NCBI GenBank assembly: GCA_030619245.1
Contig: JAUXBS010000112.1
Coordinates: forward strand, 1-5,099
Length of the DNA: 5,099 bases
Reading direction: 5' to 3'
Source: Clostridia bacterium
GTDB lineage: Bacteria; UBA6262; WVXT01; JAUXBS01
Each line of letters opens with the position of its first letter. Position 1 is the stretch's first letter. Positions 1 through 5,099 of the stretch are shown piece after piece. Under the pieces are notes generated by a model. That model was not told where the DNA came from, made no database searches, and saw only the letters and a list, made by a program, of their open reading frames with translations. The translations under genes were made by a program, and so were the position numbers.

Positions 1-455
1 ATAACCAGCGACCCTCCCAGCACGCGCAGTACAAAACCCAGCGCTATTATAATCACGTCAATCACAACTTTATGTTTTAGGAACAGGGAATAAGCAAGGT
101 TCATCAGAAAATACAGGCACACAATTATTCCAAAGTTCAGGTTCAGCAGGAACGCAACCGGCAAACCAACCGCGATTAATGCAACCGCGGCGTATACTGC
201 GATTGATTTTTTGAGTTTTCCGGAAGCAATCGGCCTGTTCCGTTTTACCGGGTGATTCCTGTCTTCTTCACTGTCTATAATATCATTCAATATATAAATG
301 CTGCTTGAAATAATACAGAATACCAGAAAACCAATTGTTACAATAACCGTTTTTTCAAGAACAAATATCTTCCTGGCAAATATAAGCGCGGCAAACATAA
401 ACAAATTCTTAATCCAGTGGTGAGGCCTCATTGCTGTTAATAGTAATTTAATCAT
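1..455 (-). CDS. UbiA-family prenyltransferase, decaprenyl-phosphate phosphoribosyltransferase-like (3' part outside window)
   Basis: Only the first 151 codons are visible, about half the usual 280-300 residues; the gene runs off the window at position 1. The translation starts MIKLLLTAMRPHHWIKNL, typical of the N-terminus of the DPPR-synthase branch of the UbiA superfamily. The first aspartate-rich Mg/diphosphate site is intact as NDxxDxxxD (N57, D58, D61, D65), followed by KRNRPIASG (71-79) and a NLAYS-x4-KH stretch (119-128) leading to D133. Hydrophobic stretches around 35-56, 85-104 and 108-125 fit membrane helices. Known members transfer phosphoribose from PRPP to polyprenyl phosphate, the first step towards polyprenyl-phospho-arabinose. 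The exact substrate here is inferred. The ATG at 455 follows AGAGGA at close spacing and lies 11 nt after the PIG-V-like gene's stop, so it is the last visible gene of that operon. Other UbiA activities remain possible. Confidence 0.9.
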   Translation of the reverse strand, partial: MIKLLLTAMRPHHWIKNLFMFAALIFARKIFVLEKTVIVTIGFLVFCIISSSIYILNDIIDSEEDRNHPVKRNRPIASGKLKKSIAVYAAVALIAVGLPVAFLLNLNFGIIVCLYFLMNLAYSLFLKHKVVIDVIIIALGFVLRVLGGSLV

Positions 456-458
456 ATT

Positions 459-464
459 TCCTCT
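459..464 (-). promoter_or_regulatory. Ribosome binding site of the UbiA-family gene
   Basis: AGAGGA on the minus strand ends 3 nt before the ATG at 455. It lies in the 11-nt gap after the upstream stop codon (TAG, 469-467) and fixes the start of this gene, which is otherwise known only from its N-terminal half. Confidence 0.6.
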
Positions 465-466
465 TT

Positions 467-1630
467 CTATCCCGACCAGTAAAATTGAACAAACAAGGTA
501 GTTAACAGGCCCAGAACAAGTATGGAAATTAATCCATAAATCATATTAAAACTTTCACTCCTTTTACTTATTAGGGCAGGAACCAGGAACAGAGGGAACA
601 GTACGACTGCGTACCTGTTTGTCCCATTAAGCTTTCCCATGGATAATATCGGTAAAAAGAACGCGAACATACAGTAAATAACATATGCCAGCCTTGTTCT
701 GTTCCTGATTAAAACAATAATACAGGCAATTACCGCAAGTACTATAACAATATCAATCCCCACATTGATGTATGCCGAGAGAGGGGCGTTTATCCTGTTA
801 AACTGAAAAATTCTTACTTCTCCGAAATTATGCCCTACTGCCTCCCCTGAATTAAAAAACACAAAGGCATTTCCCAGTTTAATTTTGTGGTAAAACATCA
901 ATCCCGCCGGGCCAAGAGGCACTAACAGGAAGGATAATATATTAACGTTCTTTTTCCTTTCACTCAAGTATTCAATAGCCATTGGAATTAGAATGAGAAA
1001 ACCTACCGGCCTTGCCAGCGCGCACAGCATGCCGGCGAATCCTGCAGCCCACCATTTTCGTTTTATTATATAATAAAAAGACAGGGCGCTCGTAAGCAGG
1101 TATATACTCTCTGAATAAATAACGGTGAAATAGAACGAGCCGGGAAAAATCAACATAAAGAAAACAGCCCTTATACAAAGCTTCTCATCAAAATCAATTT
1201 TCAGAAGTTTATAAATTATCAGGCAGGCAAATAACACAGCAAAATTACTTATAATCCATGCGGAAAATATTAAGGGCAATCCCAAAACCCTGTAAAAAAA
1301 CCCTATAAACAAAGGATATAACGGAAAAAAACTTGTATTTGACATCTTATCCGGAACAAACGAATAACCGTTCTTCACAATATCAATATAAAAACCGGAA
1401 TCCCACCTGTGATGAATACCAAAAAAACCCCCGTAATTATTCCTGCAGGTAATACTGTCCTCGTTTATCCAGTCATATACATCATCATGGCTTTCCAGTT
1501 CAAACCTTTCCGAAACAACCCACTCAAAGACATTCATTATCAATAACCAGGATATAATCAGCATCATTGGTTTCCTGTAATGCCTGAAAAAATCCATAAT
1601 CACCGTCTTCGCCGGTTTATTTAATGTCAT
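467..1630 (-). CDS. PIG-V-family membrane mannosyltransferase-like protein (GT-C fold)
   Basis: A polytopic membrane protein of 387 residues. It has an N-terminal helix (about 22-39), then an extracytoplasmic loop with RWD at 75-77 and SGFYIDIVKNGY following. FFPLYPLF (101-108), a P163-x8-YSES segment (about 163-175) and ARPVG (206-210) come next, then several more hydrophobic segments and RY at 339-340. This order (WD, FxPLxP, YSES, RPxG) is characteristic of the PIG-V / Mannosyl_trans2 family, whose eukaryotic members add mannose from dolichol-phosphate-mannose. The aspartate of the WD motif is the likely catalytic base. Bacterial members are mostly uncharacterised, so the sugar is unknown; a lipid-linked donor is inferred. 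I chose the ATG at 1630, which has AGAGGG upstream. The in-frame GTG at 1651 would add 7 residues, lacks a ribosome binding site and lies deeper in the preceding gene. The start overlaps the GT4 gene's stop by 14 nt, suggesting translational coupling. Confidence 0.85.
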   Translation of the reverse strand: MTLNKPAKTVIMDFFRHYRKPMMLIISWLLIMNVFEWVVSERFELESHDDVYDWINEDSITCRNNYGGFFGIHHRWDSGFYIDIVKNGYSFVPDKMSNTSFFPLYPLFIGFFYRVLGLPLIFSAWIISNFAVLFACLIIYKLLKIDFDEKLCIRAVFFMLIFPGSFYFTVIYSESIYLLTSALSFYYIIKRKWWAAGFAGMLCALARPVGFLILIPMAIEYLSERKKNVNILSFLLVPLGPAGLMFYHKIKLGNAFVFFNSGEAVGHNFGEVRIFQFNRINAPLSAYINVGIDIVIVLAVIACIIVLIRNRTRLAYVIYCMFAFFLPILSMGKLNGTNRYAVVLFPLFLVPALISKRSESFNMIYGLISILVLGLLTTLFVQFYWSG

Positions 1631-2747
1631 GGCCGTTTCCCTCTGAACCACAAAACGATTTATACTTTTCAGAAATATATTCCTTTACCCGGGACTTAAA
1701 TCCGCCTCTGCTGAATTTTTGAGCGTGTTCCCTGATAACCCGGGAATCAAAGCTCTCCGCGCGGAAGCTTTTAACAGCGCCCGCCAGCGCTTCAGGGGTA
1801 TGCGGGTAAAATAATTTACCGGTTACCCCTTCAACAACAGTCTCCAGAACTCCCCCGGCTTTATAGGCTATAACAGGACAGCCACAGGCCTGCGCTTCCA
1901 GGGGAATAATGCCAAAATCCTCATTGCCGGGAAAAATAAGCGCCCTGCAGCGTGAATAGTATTCCCTCAGTGAAGCATCCGACTGGCCTGTCAGGATTTT
2001 AACGTTTTTGCCTGCCCTGCTCTTCAAATTCCTGTATTCAGGGCCATTCCCGATAATAACAAACGGTAATTCAAGCCTGTTAAACGCCTCTACGGCCAGC
2101 TCCAGCCGCTTGTACGGTACAAATCTTGACACCGCAAGGTAAAAATCATCCCTCCTATCAGCCTGGTTTATATAGAAATCAGTATCTACAGGAGGATATA
2201 TGACATCAGCTTCCCTGTTATATAACTTCTTTATCCTGTGTCTGACATATTCTGATATTGCTATAAAATAATCTACGTTTTTTGAAGTCCTGACATCCCA
2301 TTTTCTCAGATAATTACGAAATAACGGCATCAGCAGGCTCGCTGCCACTCCTGACCTGCCTCCTTTGAAATATTCATCATACATATCCCAGATATAACGC
2401 ATCGGCGTATAACAATAACTTATATGGCAGGTTTCCCTTCTCACCCCTGCTCCTTTGGCAACACAATGACTTGAACTGAGCACTATATCATAACCGGAGA
2501 GGTTAAAAGCCTTCACTGCACTGGGCATTATTGGCAGGTAATTGCGGTGCTTCTTTTTTCCCAACGGGAGTCTTTGAATAAACGACGTTCTGATATCCAT
2601 TCCGTTAATTACATCGGAATCAACCTTACTGCTGTCATATACAAGAGTGTAAACAACTGCGCCGGGAAATAATTCACAAAATACTTCAAGGCACTTTTCC
2701 GCTCCCCCCATTGAAACCAGCCAGTCATGTACAATCGCTACCTTCAT
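1617..2747 (-). CDS. GT4-family glycosyltransferase (WbaZ-like)
   Basis: A complete 376-residue GT-B enzyme of the usual family length. The N-terminal acceptor domain begins MKVAIVHDWLVSMGGAEKCL, with the glycine-rich GGAE (14-17) typical of GT4 enzymes, and has YCYTPMRYIWD (111-121), a hallmark of the WbaZ-like subgroup. The hinge region contains IYPPVDTDFY (183-192). The C-terminal donor domain has SRFVPYKR (207-214), GNGPEYRNL (233-241) and the E-x7-E signature in EDFGIIPLE (276-284; E276 and E284), followed by CGCPVIAYKAGG. Known relatives are cytosolic or membrane-associated retaining mannosyltransferases of O-antigen and exopolysaccharide synthesis that use nucleotide-sugars; mannose here is only an inference. 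The ATG at 2747 has GGGA 5 nt upstream and an in-frame TAA directly before it, so no in-frame extension is possible. It is the first gene after a 138-nt gap, and its 3' end overlaps the PIG-V-like gene by 14 nt. Confidence 0.93.
   Translation of the reverse strand: MKVAIVHDWLVSMGGAEKCLEVFCELFPGAVVYTLVYDSSKVDSDVINGMDIRTSFIQRLPLGKKKHRNYLPIMPSAVKAFNLSGYDIVLSSSHCVAKGAGVRRETCHISYCYTPMRYIWDMYDEYFKGGRSGVAASLLMPLFRNYLRKWDVRTSKNVDYFIAISEYVRHRIKKLYNREADVIYPPVDTDFYINQADRRDDFYLAVSRFVPYKRLELAVEAFNRLELPFVIIGNGPEYRNLKSRAGKNVKILTGQSDASLREYYSRCRALIFPGNEDFGIIPLEAQACGCPVIAYKAGGVLETVVEGVTGKLFYPHTPEALAGAVKSFRAESFDSRVIREHAQKFSRGGFKSRVKEYISEKYKSFCGSEGNGHDIK
1639..1644 (-). promoter_or_regulatory. Ribosome binding site of the PIG-V-like gene
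   Basis: AGAGGG on the minus strand lies 8 nt before the ATG at 1630 and inside the last codons of the GT4 gene. It decides the start between this ATG and the in-frame GTG at 1651, which has no purine-rich site in front of it. Confidence 0.65.
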
Positions 2748-2885
2748 TTACATCCCATCAATAAGTTATCATCCCGGATATTTCAACCCTGTTTACATAA
2801 TTCAGGCTCTATTAAGCATAACACTGGACTACCCACATTGAGATAGTCCAGCGTTAAACATCCATTGCTTCTGAATTTCTATAAA
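2748..2885. other. Intergenic region separating the two gene blocks
   Basis: This 138-nt stretch is the longest non-coding segment in the window. Besides the hairpin at 2819-2856 it contains no credible open reading frame. A promoter for the downstream glycosylation genes could lie between the hairpin and the GT4 start; that part is AT-rich on the minus strand and contains TTGAAA, but no well-spaced -10 element stands out. It is therefore undecided whether the GT4 gene starts a new transcript. Confidence 0.5.
2819..2856 (-). promoter_or_regulatory. 13-bp hairpin in minus-strand RNA between the barrel gene and the GT4 gene; possible attenuator, RNA end or atypical terminator
   Basis: On the minus strand the arms are UAACGCUGGACUA (2856-2844) and UAGUCCAGUGUUA (2831-2819), giving 13 continuous pairs around a 12-nt loop. 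The fifth pair is G-U in minus-strand RNA but would be an A-C mismatch in plus-strand RNA, so the structure favours minus transcription, like the flanking genes. It begins about 30 nt after the barrel gene's TGA, where a terminator would be expected. The bases after it (UGCUUAAUAG) are not a U-tract, so a classical intrinsic terminator is not supported. It could protect the 3' end of the upstream message, or set a lower level of the downstream glycosylation genes. Confidence 0.55.
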
Positions 2886-3650
2886 TCAATATAAGCGGTA
2901 AACAATTTCTATTTTCTTCTCATCCCACTCTCTCTTACTCCAGTCATTAATCCTGCCGGGACTGTCAAACACAAACTGCGCTTCCATCTCCAGGGTTATC
3001 CTTTTATATAGTTCATATGAAAATCTTGTAATACTTGCCATGGTATATAGATTTCCGCCAAACACTTCCCTTCCCAGAAAGATTTCCTGATTCAGGGTTG
3101 CCTTGCTCAAATACCTGCCAAAAGGCACGTTATACAACAGCCTTGTCACAACTTTAAGCGTATAAACCTTATCGATGGAATAATACCAATTCTCGATACC
3201 AGCCTTCCAGGTCCACCTTCTTGAAATGTACTTGTCAAGAAGCGCGTCCGCTTTTACTGTAATATCCTCTGAATAATCAGTATAAATACCAGTCTCAGTA
3301 CCAACTTCTTTCCTCTTAAAGGTGTATCCGGCAATACCTAATGTATATTTAGTTTGTCTGCTTGCATTGTAGTTGTAATCAAAACCGGCTTCCAACTTCT
3401 GGTCGTTGATATAACTGTCCCCATCCTTTCCATATATTAAATTCAGTCTTGTATCCAACCTGCTCTTCACTCCCATAATAAAATTCAGGTGCCCTTCTAC
3501 ATCAGCCTTCCAGTTTTCTCCGGTCTCCCCATTGTAATTGTAGTTCCCTGTAAGGTCCAGCCACTTCTCAACCCTTGTTCTTGCAGATACAGCATCTGCC
3601 AGAACAAACATTAGCACAACTGCCGTAACAACCACTAAAATCTTCTTCAT
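2886..3650 (-). CDS. Predicted small outer-membrane beta-barrel protein (DUF481/YdiY-like)
   Basis: A 254-residue exported protein. MKK plus a hydrophobic core leads to VSA|RTR, a good signal peptidase I site after residue 23. The mature part has no hydrophobic helix and no cysteine. It is made of alternating polar and hydrophobic segments rich in Tyr, Trp and Asn (for example GNYNYNGETG, EAGFDYNYN, WKAGIENWYYS), typical of transmembrane beta-strands with short turns; I estimate 10-12 strands. It ends in KIEIVYRLY, a plausible C-terminal strand for BAM recognition, with Tyr in place of the commoner Phe. Length and pattern resemble the DUF481/YdiY family of salt-induced outer-membrane proteins, but I cannot prove the assignment. 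The ATG at 3650 follows a perfect Shine-Dalgarno and lies 22 nt after the TPR-like gene, implying one operon and strong translation. Function is unknown; candidates are a pore, an adhesin scaffold or a structural barrel. Confidence 0.8.
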   Translation of the reverse strand: MKKILVVVTAVVLMFVLADAVSARTRVEKWLDLTGNYNYNGETGENWKADVEGHLNFIMGVKSRLDTRLNLIYGKDGDSYINDQKLEAGFDYNYNASRQTKYTLGIAGYTFKRKEVGTETGIYTDYSEDITVKADALLDKYISRRWTWKAGIENWYYSIDKVYTLKVVTRLLYNVPFGRYLSKATLNQEIFLGREVFGGNLYTMASITRFSYELYKRITLEMEAQFVFDSPGRINDWSKREWDEKKIEIVYRLY

Positions 3651-3654
3651 TACT

Positions 3655-3662
3655 CCTCCTTA
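3655..3662 (-). promoter_or_regulatory. Perfect Shine-Dalgarno of the barrel gene
   Basis: TAAGGAGG on the minus strand is fully complementary to the usual 16S anti-Shine-Dalgarno core and ends 4 nt before the ATG at 3650. It is the strongest such site in the window, consistent with an abundant envelope protein being made at a higher level than its operon neighbours. Confidence 0.75.
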
Positions 3663-3672
3663 TTAATTTTTT

Positions 3673-4503
3673 TTATTCCACTTTCTTTCCCATTATACGT
3701 AGTTTTGTCTTTGCGTACTGCCCGTGATAACTCACCTCGCCTATTCTTTTCTTTGATTCGTCTATGAGTTTCATATAAAGTTCGGCAGCGTACCTGGTAT
3801 CGCCAATGTCGTCTTTTGCAATATCCCCGCACCAGCCAAGCATCCTGAGCACCCACTGGTCATCTCCAGAAAACTTATCCATCACTGTGAGGTATTCATC
3901 TATTCCCTTCTTGAAATCCTTAGGTGAATTCCTCAGGCAGAAACACCACCCCTTTTTATCCAGCGCCACCAATGATGCCGGGGCATCCGGGTATTCAGCC
4001 ATTGCCCTGTCATACCAGCTAACCCCGGCTTCAAATTCCGCTTCAATCACCCTGTTATTAATATATATCCTGACTTCGCCGTCATACCCGTTACAAACAA
4101 AAACATCCGCCATCATTTCATCCAGCGTGACAGGATACCTCTCCATCCCTTCAAGCGTATTACGTTCGATTATTTTCTTTACGGATTTAATGTCTTCCTC
4201 TGCTTTACCCGCAGTATCAGTCCCCGGGTACTTCTTGATAACGCTCTTCCATTGCTCAATAGCCTTCCAGTACTTCTTTTCACCCTGCAGGCATTCCCCT
4301 GCCATATATTCTGATTCCCGGGCTAGTTTTGTTCCTGAAAAATCATTTTTTATCTTTGTAAAATACACCATTGCCGAAAGGAAACATTCATTCTCATGCA
4401 GCGCGCAGGCATACCCATATAGATCCTCCGCCCCTATACCACCCACAGCAATGGAAACTGAACCACTGATAAAAATTATAACAGATAATAAAATCAATAA
4501 CAT
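3673..4503 (-). CDS. Exported TPR-like repeat protein, cysteine-rich paralog of the upstream gene
   Basis: A 276-residue protein with an N-terminal hydrophobic stretch (1-24) that looks like a signal peptide, cleaved after A19 or A25. There is no lipobox cysteine, so a soluble periplasmic protein is most likely. The rest is helical with TPR-like units: about 26-60, 63-96 (ending in VIKKYPGTDTAGKA, the classic repeat end), 156-190, 196-215 and 236-270. A conserved linker YPVTLDE (123-129) separates the N- and C-terminal repeat sets. Residues from about 88 to the end align with the gene just upstream, so the two are paralogs. The mature part has seven cysteines (33, 40, 71, 137, 187, 189, 225), while the visible part of the paralog has none. 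The n-region of the signal lacks Lys/Arg, which is odd. The ATG at 4503 is forced by an in-frame TAA directly before it. TPR proteins usually scaffold complexes; the partner is unknown, the barrel protein 22 nt downstream being a natural candidate. Confidence 0.8.
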   Translation of the reverse strand: MLLILLSVIIFISGSVSIAVGGIGAEDLYGYACALHENECFLSAMVYFTKIKNDFSGTKLARESEYMAGECLQGEKKYWKAIEQWKSVIKKYPGTDTAGKAEEDIKSVKKIIERNTLEGMERYPVTLDEMMADVFVCNGYDGEVRIYINNRVIEAEFEAGVSWYDRAMAEYPDAPASLVALDKKGWCFCLRNSPKDFKKGIDEYLTVMDKFSGDDQWVLRMLGWCGDIAKDDIGDTRYAAELYMKLIDESKKRIGEVSYHGQYAKTKLRIMGKKVE

Positions 4504-4517
4504 TTACATTATTATAT

Positions 4518-4522
4518 TCCTT
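4518..4522 (-). promoter_or_regulatory. Ribosome binding site before a start-stop-start sequence
   Basis: AAGGA on the minus strand lies 8 nt before an ATG at 4509 that is followed at once by TAA, and 14 nt before the real ATG at 4503. The better spacing is to the non-productive ATG, so initiation at the true start may be inefficient or may depend on re-initiation. Confidence 0.4.
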
Positions 4523-4531
4523 TTCTTTCTT

Positions 4532-5099
4532 TTATCTTACAACCTTAAGCTGTGTTTCCGCATACTTCCTGTAAAAACTGTCTTCACCTATTATTTCATC
4601 TGCCAGGCCGCGTAACCTCTCATATATTTCAATTGAATCTTTTTTATTCATCTTATCCCTGTAAACATCCGCAGCCAGCCTTAAACCCCTCATTGCCCAC
4701 AGGGGTGAACTATTAAACATTTCCGGTATCTTCATGTAACTTTTGCCGGCATCCGGAAAATAATTTCTCAAATCACCGTTGAAGTACATAAGCCCCAGTT
4801 TCTCAAGGGCGTAAGGCGCAAGATAGGTATCCGAGAAATCCGAAGCAACCTTTTCATACCAGAACTTTGCAGATTCTAATTCGTACTTCTCTAATTCATT
4901 CTTATAACCGCTGTACACCCAGGCCCTGCCCGCAAATATATCCCCGAACTTCACGTACGAATCAGCGATCTTTTCCCTGAGGGTAACCGGATACTGAACC
5001 TTACTGTTAACATCTTCTATTATTAGTGTTACTACCTTTATAACATCCCTTGCCTTCTTTGCCCATTCAGTTGCAGGATACTTTTTCACCACGTTCTCA
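4532..5099 (-). CDS. TPR-like repeat protein, 5' end outside window
   Basis: The gene enters the window at its 5' side and stops with TAA at 4534-4532. About 189 C-terminal codons are visible, and the frame is open to position 5099, where it reads ENVVKKYPATEW. A GTG at 5092 lies in this frame but falls inside a repeat, so it is not the start. Visible parts are the end of a TPR-like unit (KKYPATEWAKKA), the linker YPVTLRE (4993-4973), helical repeats around EKYELESAKFWYEKV and KKDSIEIYERL, and an end IIGEDSFYRKYAETQLKVVR. Nearly all of this aligns with residues 88-272 of the downstream gene, including YPVTL, AD-x2-V-x2-G, IGE-x-S and YA-x-T-x-L. No cysteine is seen in the visible part. It is expected to be exported like its paralog, but the N-terminus that would show this is missing. 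The gap to the paralog is 28 nt, so they are probably cotranscribed. Function is unknown. Confidence 0.8.
   Translation of the reverse strand, partial: ENVVKKYPATEWAKKARDVIKVVTLIIEDVNSKVQYPVTLREKIADSYVKFGDIFAGRAWVYSGYKNELEKYELESAKFWYEKVASDFSDTYLAPYALEKLGLMYFNGDLRNYFPDAGKSYMKIPEMFNSSPLWAMRGLRLAADVYRDKMNKKDSIEIYERLRGLADEIIGEDSFYRKYAETQLKVVR

Noticed and set aside
972..1178. Minus-strand 68-codon open frame inside the PIG-V-like gene
   Set aside because: It is an alternate frame of a gene with clear family motifs, with no start signals of its own.
2754..2800. Possible promoter for the GT4 gene (TTGAAA on the minus strand)
   Set aside because: At 16-18 nt downstream no hexamer resembles TATAAT well, so I do not call a promoter; transcription may simply continue from the barrel gene.
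2811..2840. Short leader-peptide-like frame (8 codons) across the hairpin
   Set aside because: It has no Shine-Dalgarno sequence and no run of regulatory codons, and such short frames are expected by chance.
3655..3674. Run of eight T on the plus strand near the TPR-like stop, as a possible terminator
   Set aside because: On the coding (minus) strand it is an A-run with no hairpin before it, and it lies in a 22-nt gap leading straight into a perfect ribosome binding site.
3650..3856. Minus-strand 68-codon open frame overlapping the end of the TPR-like gene
   Set aside because: It is out of frame within the TPR-like gene, highly basic and of low complexity, and has no ribosome binding site. 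It is a shadow frame.
3806..4615. Long plus-strand open frame of 269 codons
   Set aside because: It lies antisense to the TPR-like gene and runs into the end of its paralog. The translation is Ser/Pro/Ile-rich without a recognisable domain, and the minus-strand frames are validated by their mutual homology and ribosome binding sites.
5090..5092. GTG as start codon of the truncated TPR-like gene
   Set aside because: The frame stays open to the window edge, and homology to the paralog continues before this codon (ENV before VKKYP matches SVI before KKYP), so the true start is outside.

Overview
The window reads as chromosomal DNA from a diderm (outer-membrane-bearing) bacterium, probably an uncultured lineage. 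The support is a signal-peptide protein that looks like an outer-membrane beta-barrel and two exported TPR-type proteins, next to polyprenyl-phosphate-type membrane glycosylation genes. Base composition is moderately AT-rich by eye. I cannot name the phylum from sequence alone. All six real genes are on the minus strand, so transcription runs from high to low coordinates. Both ends of the window cut through genes. I see no RNA genes, mobile elements, CRISPR arrays or long repeats.

In order of transcription, the first block (5099 down to 2886) is an envelope module. It has a 5'-truncated TPR-like gene, a second TPR-like gene (28 nt gap) that is clearly a diverged paralog of the first, and, 22 nt later, a small predicted beta-barrel outer-membrane protein with a perfect Shine-Dalgarno sequence. 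These three are very likely cotranscribed. Their function is unknown.

A 138-nt gap follows, the longest non-coding stretch in the window. It holds a 13-bp hairpin about 30 nt after the barrel gene's stop codon. A G-U pair shows that it folds perfectly only as minus-strand RNA, and no U-tract follows it.

The second block (2747 down to 1) is a glycosylation module: a cytosolic GT4 (WbaZ-like) glycosyltransferase, a PIG-V-family GT-C membrane glycosyltransferase whose start overlaps the GT4 stop by 14 nt, and, 11 nt later, the N-terminal half of a UbiA-superfamily prenyltransferase resembling decaprenyl-phosphate phosphoribosyltransferase. A plausible reading is that the UbiA enzyme helps make a polyprenyl-phosphate-linked pentose donor. 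The GT-C enzyme could use a lipid-linked donor on the far side of the membrane, and the GT4 enzyme would build a cell-surface glycan from nucleotide-sugars on the cytosolic side. Whether the two blocks are functionally linked is not shown by the sequence; they share only strand and proximity.
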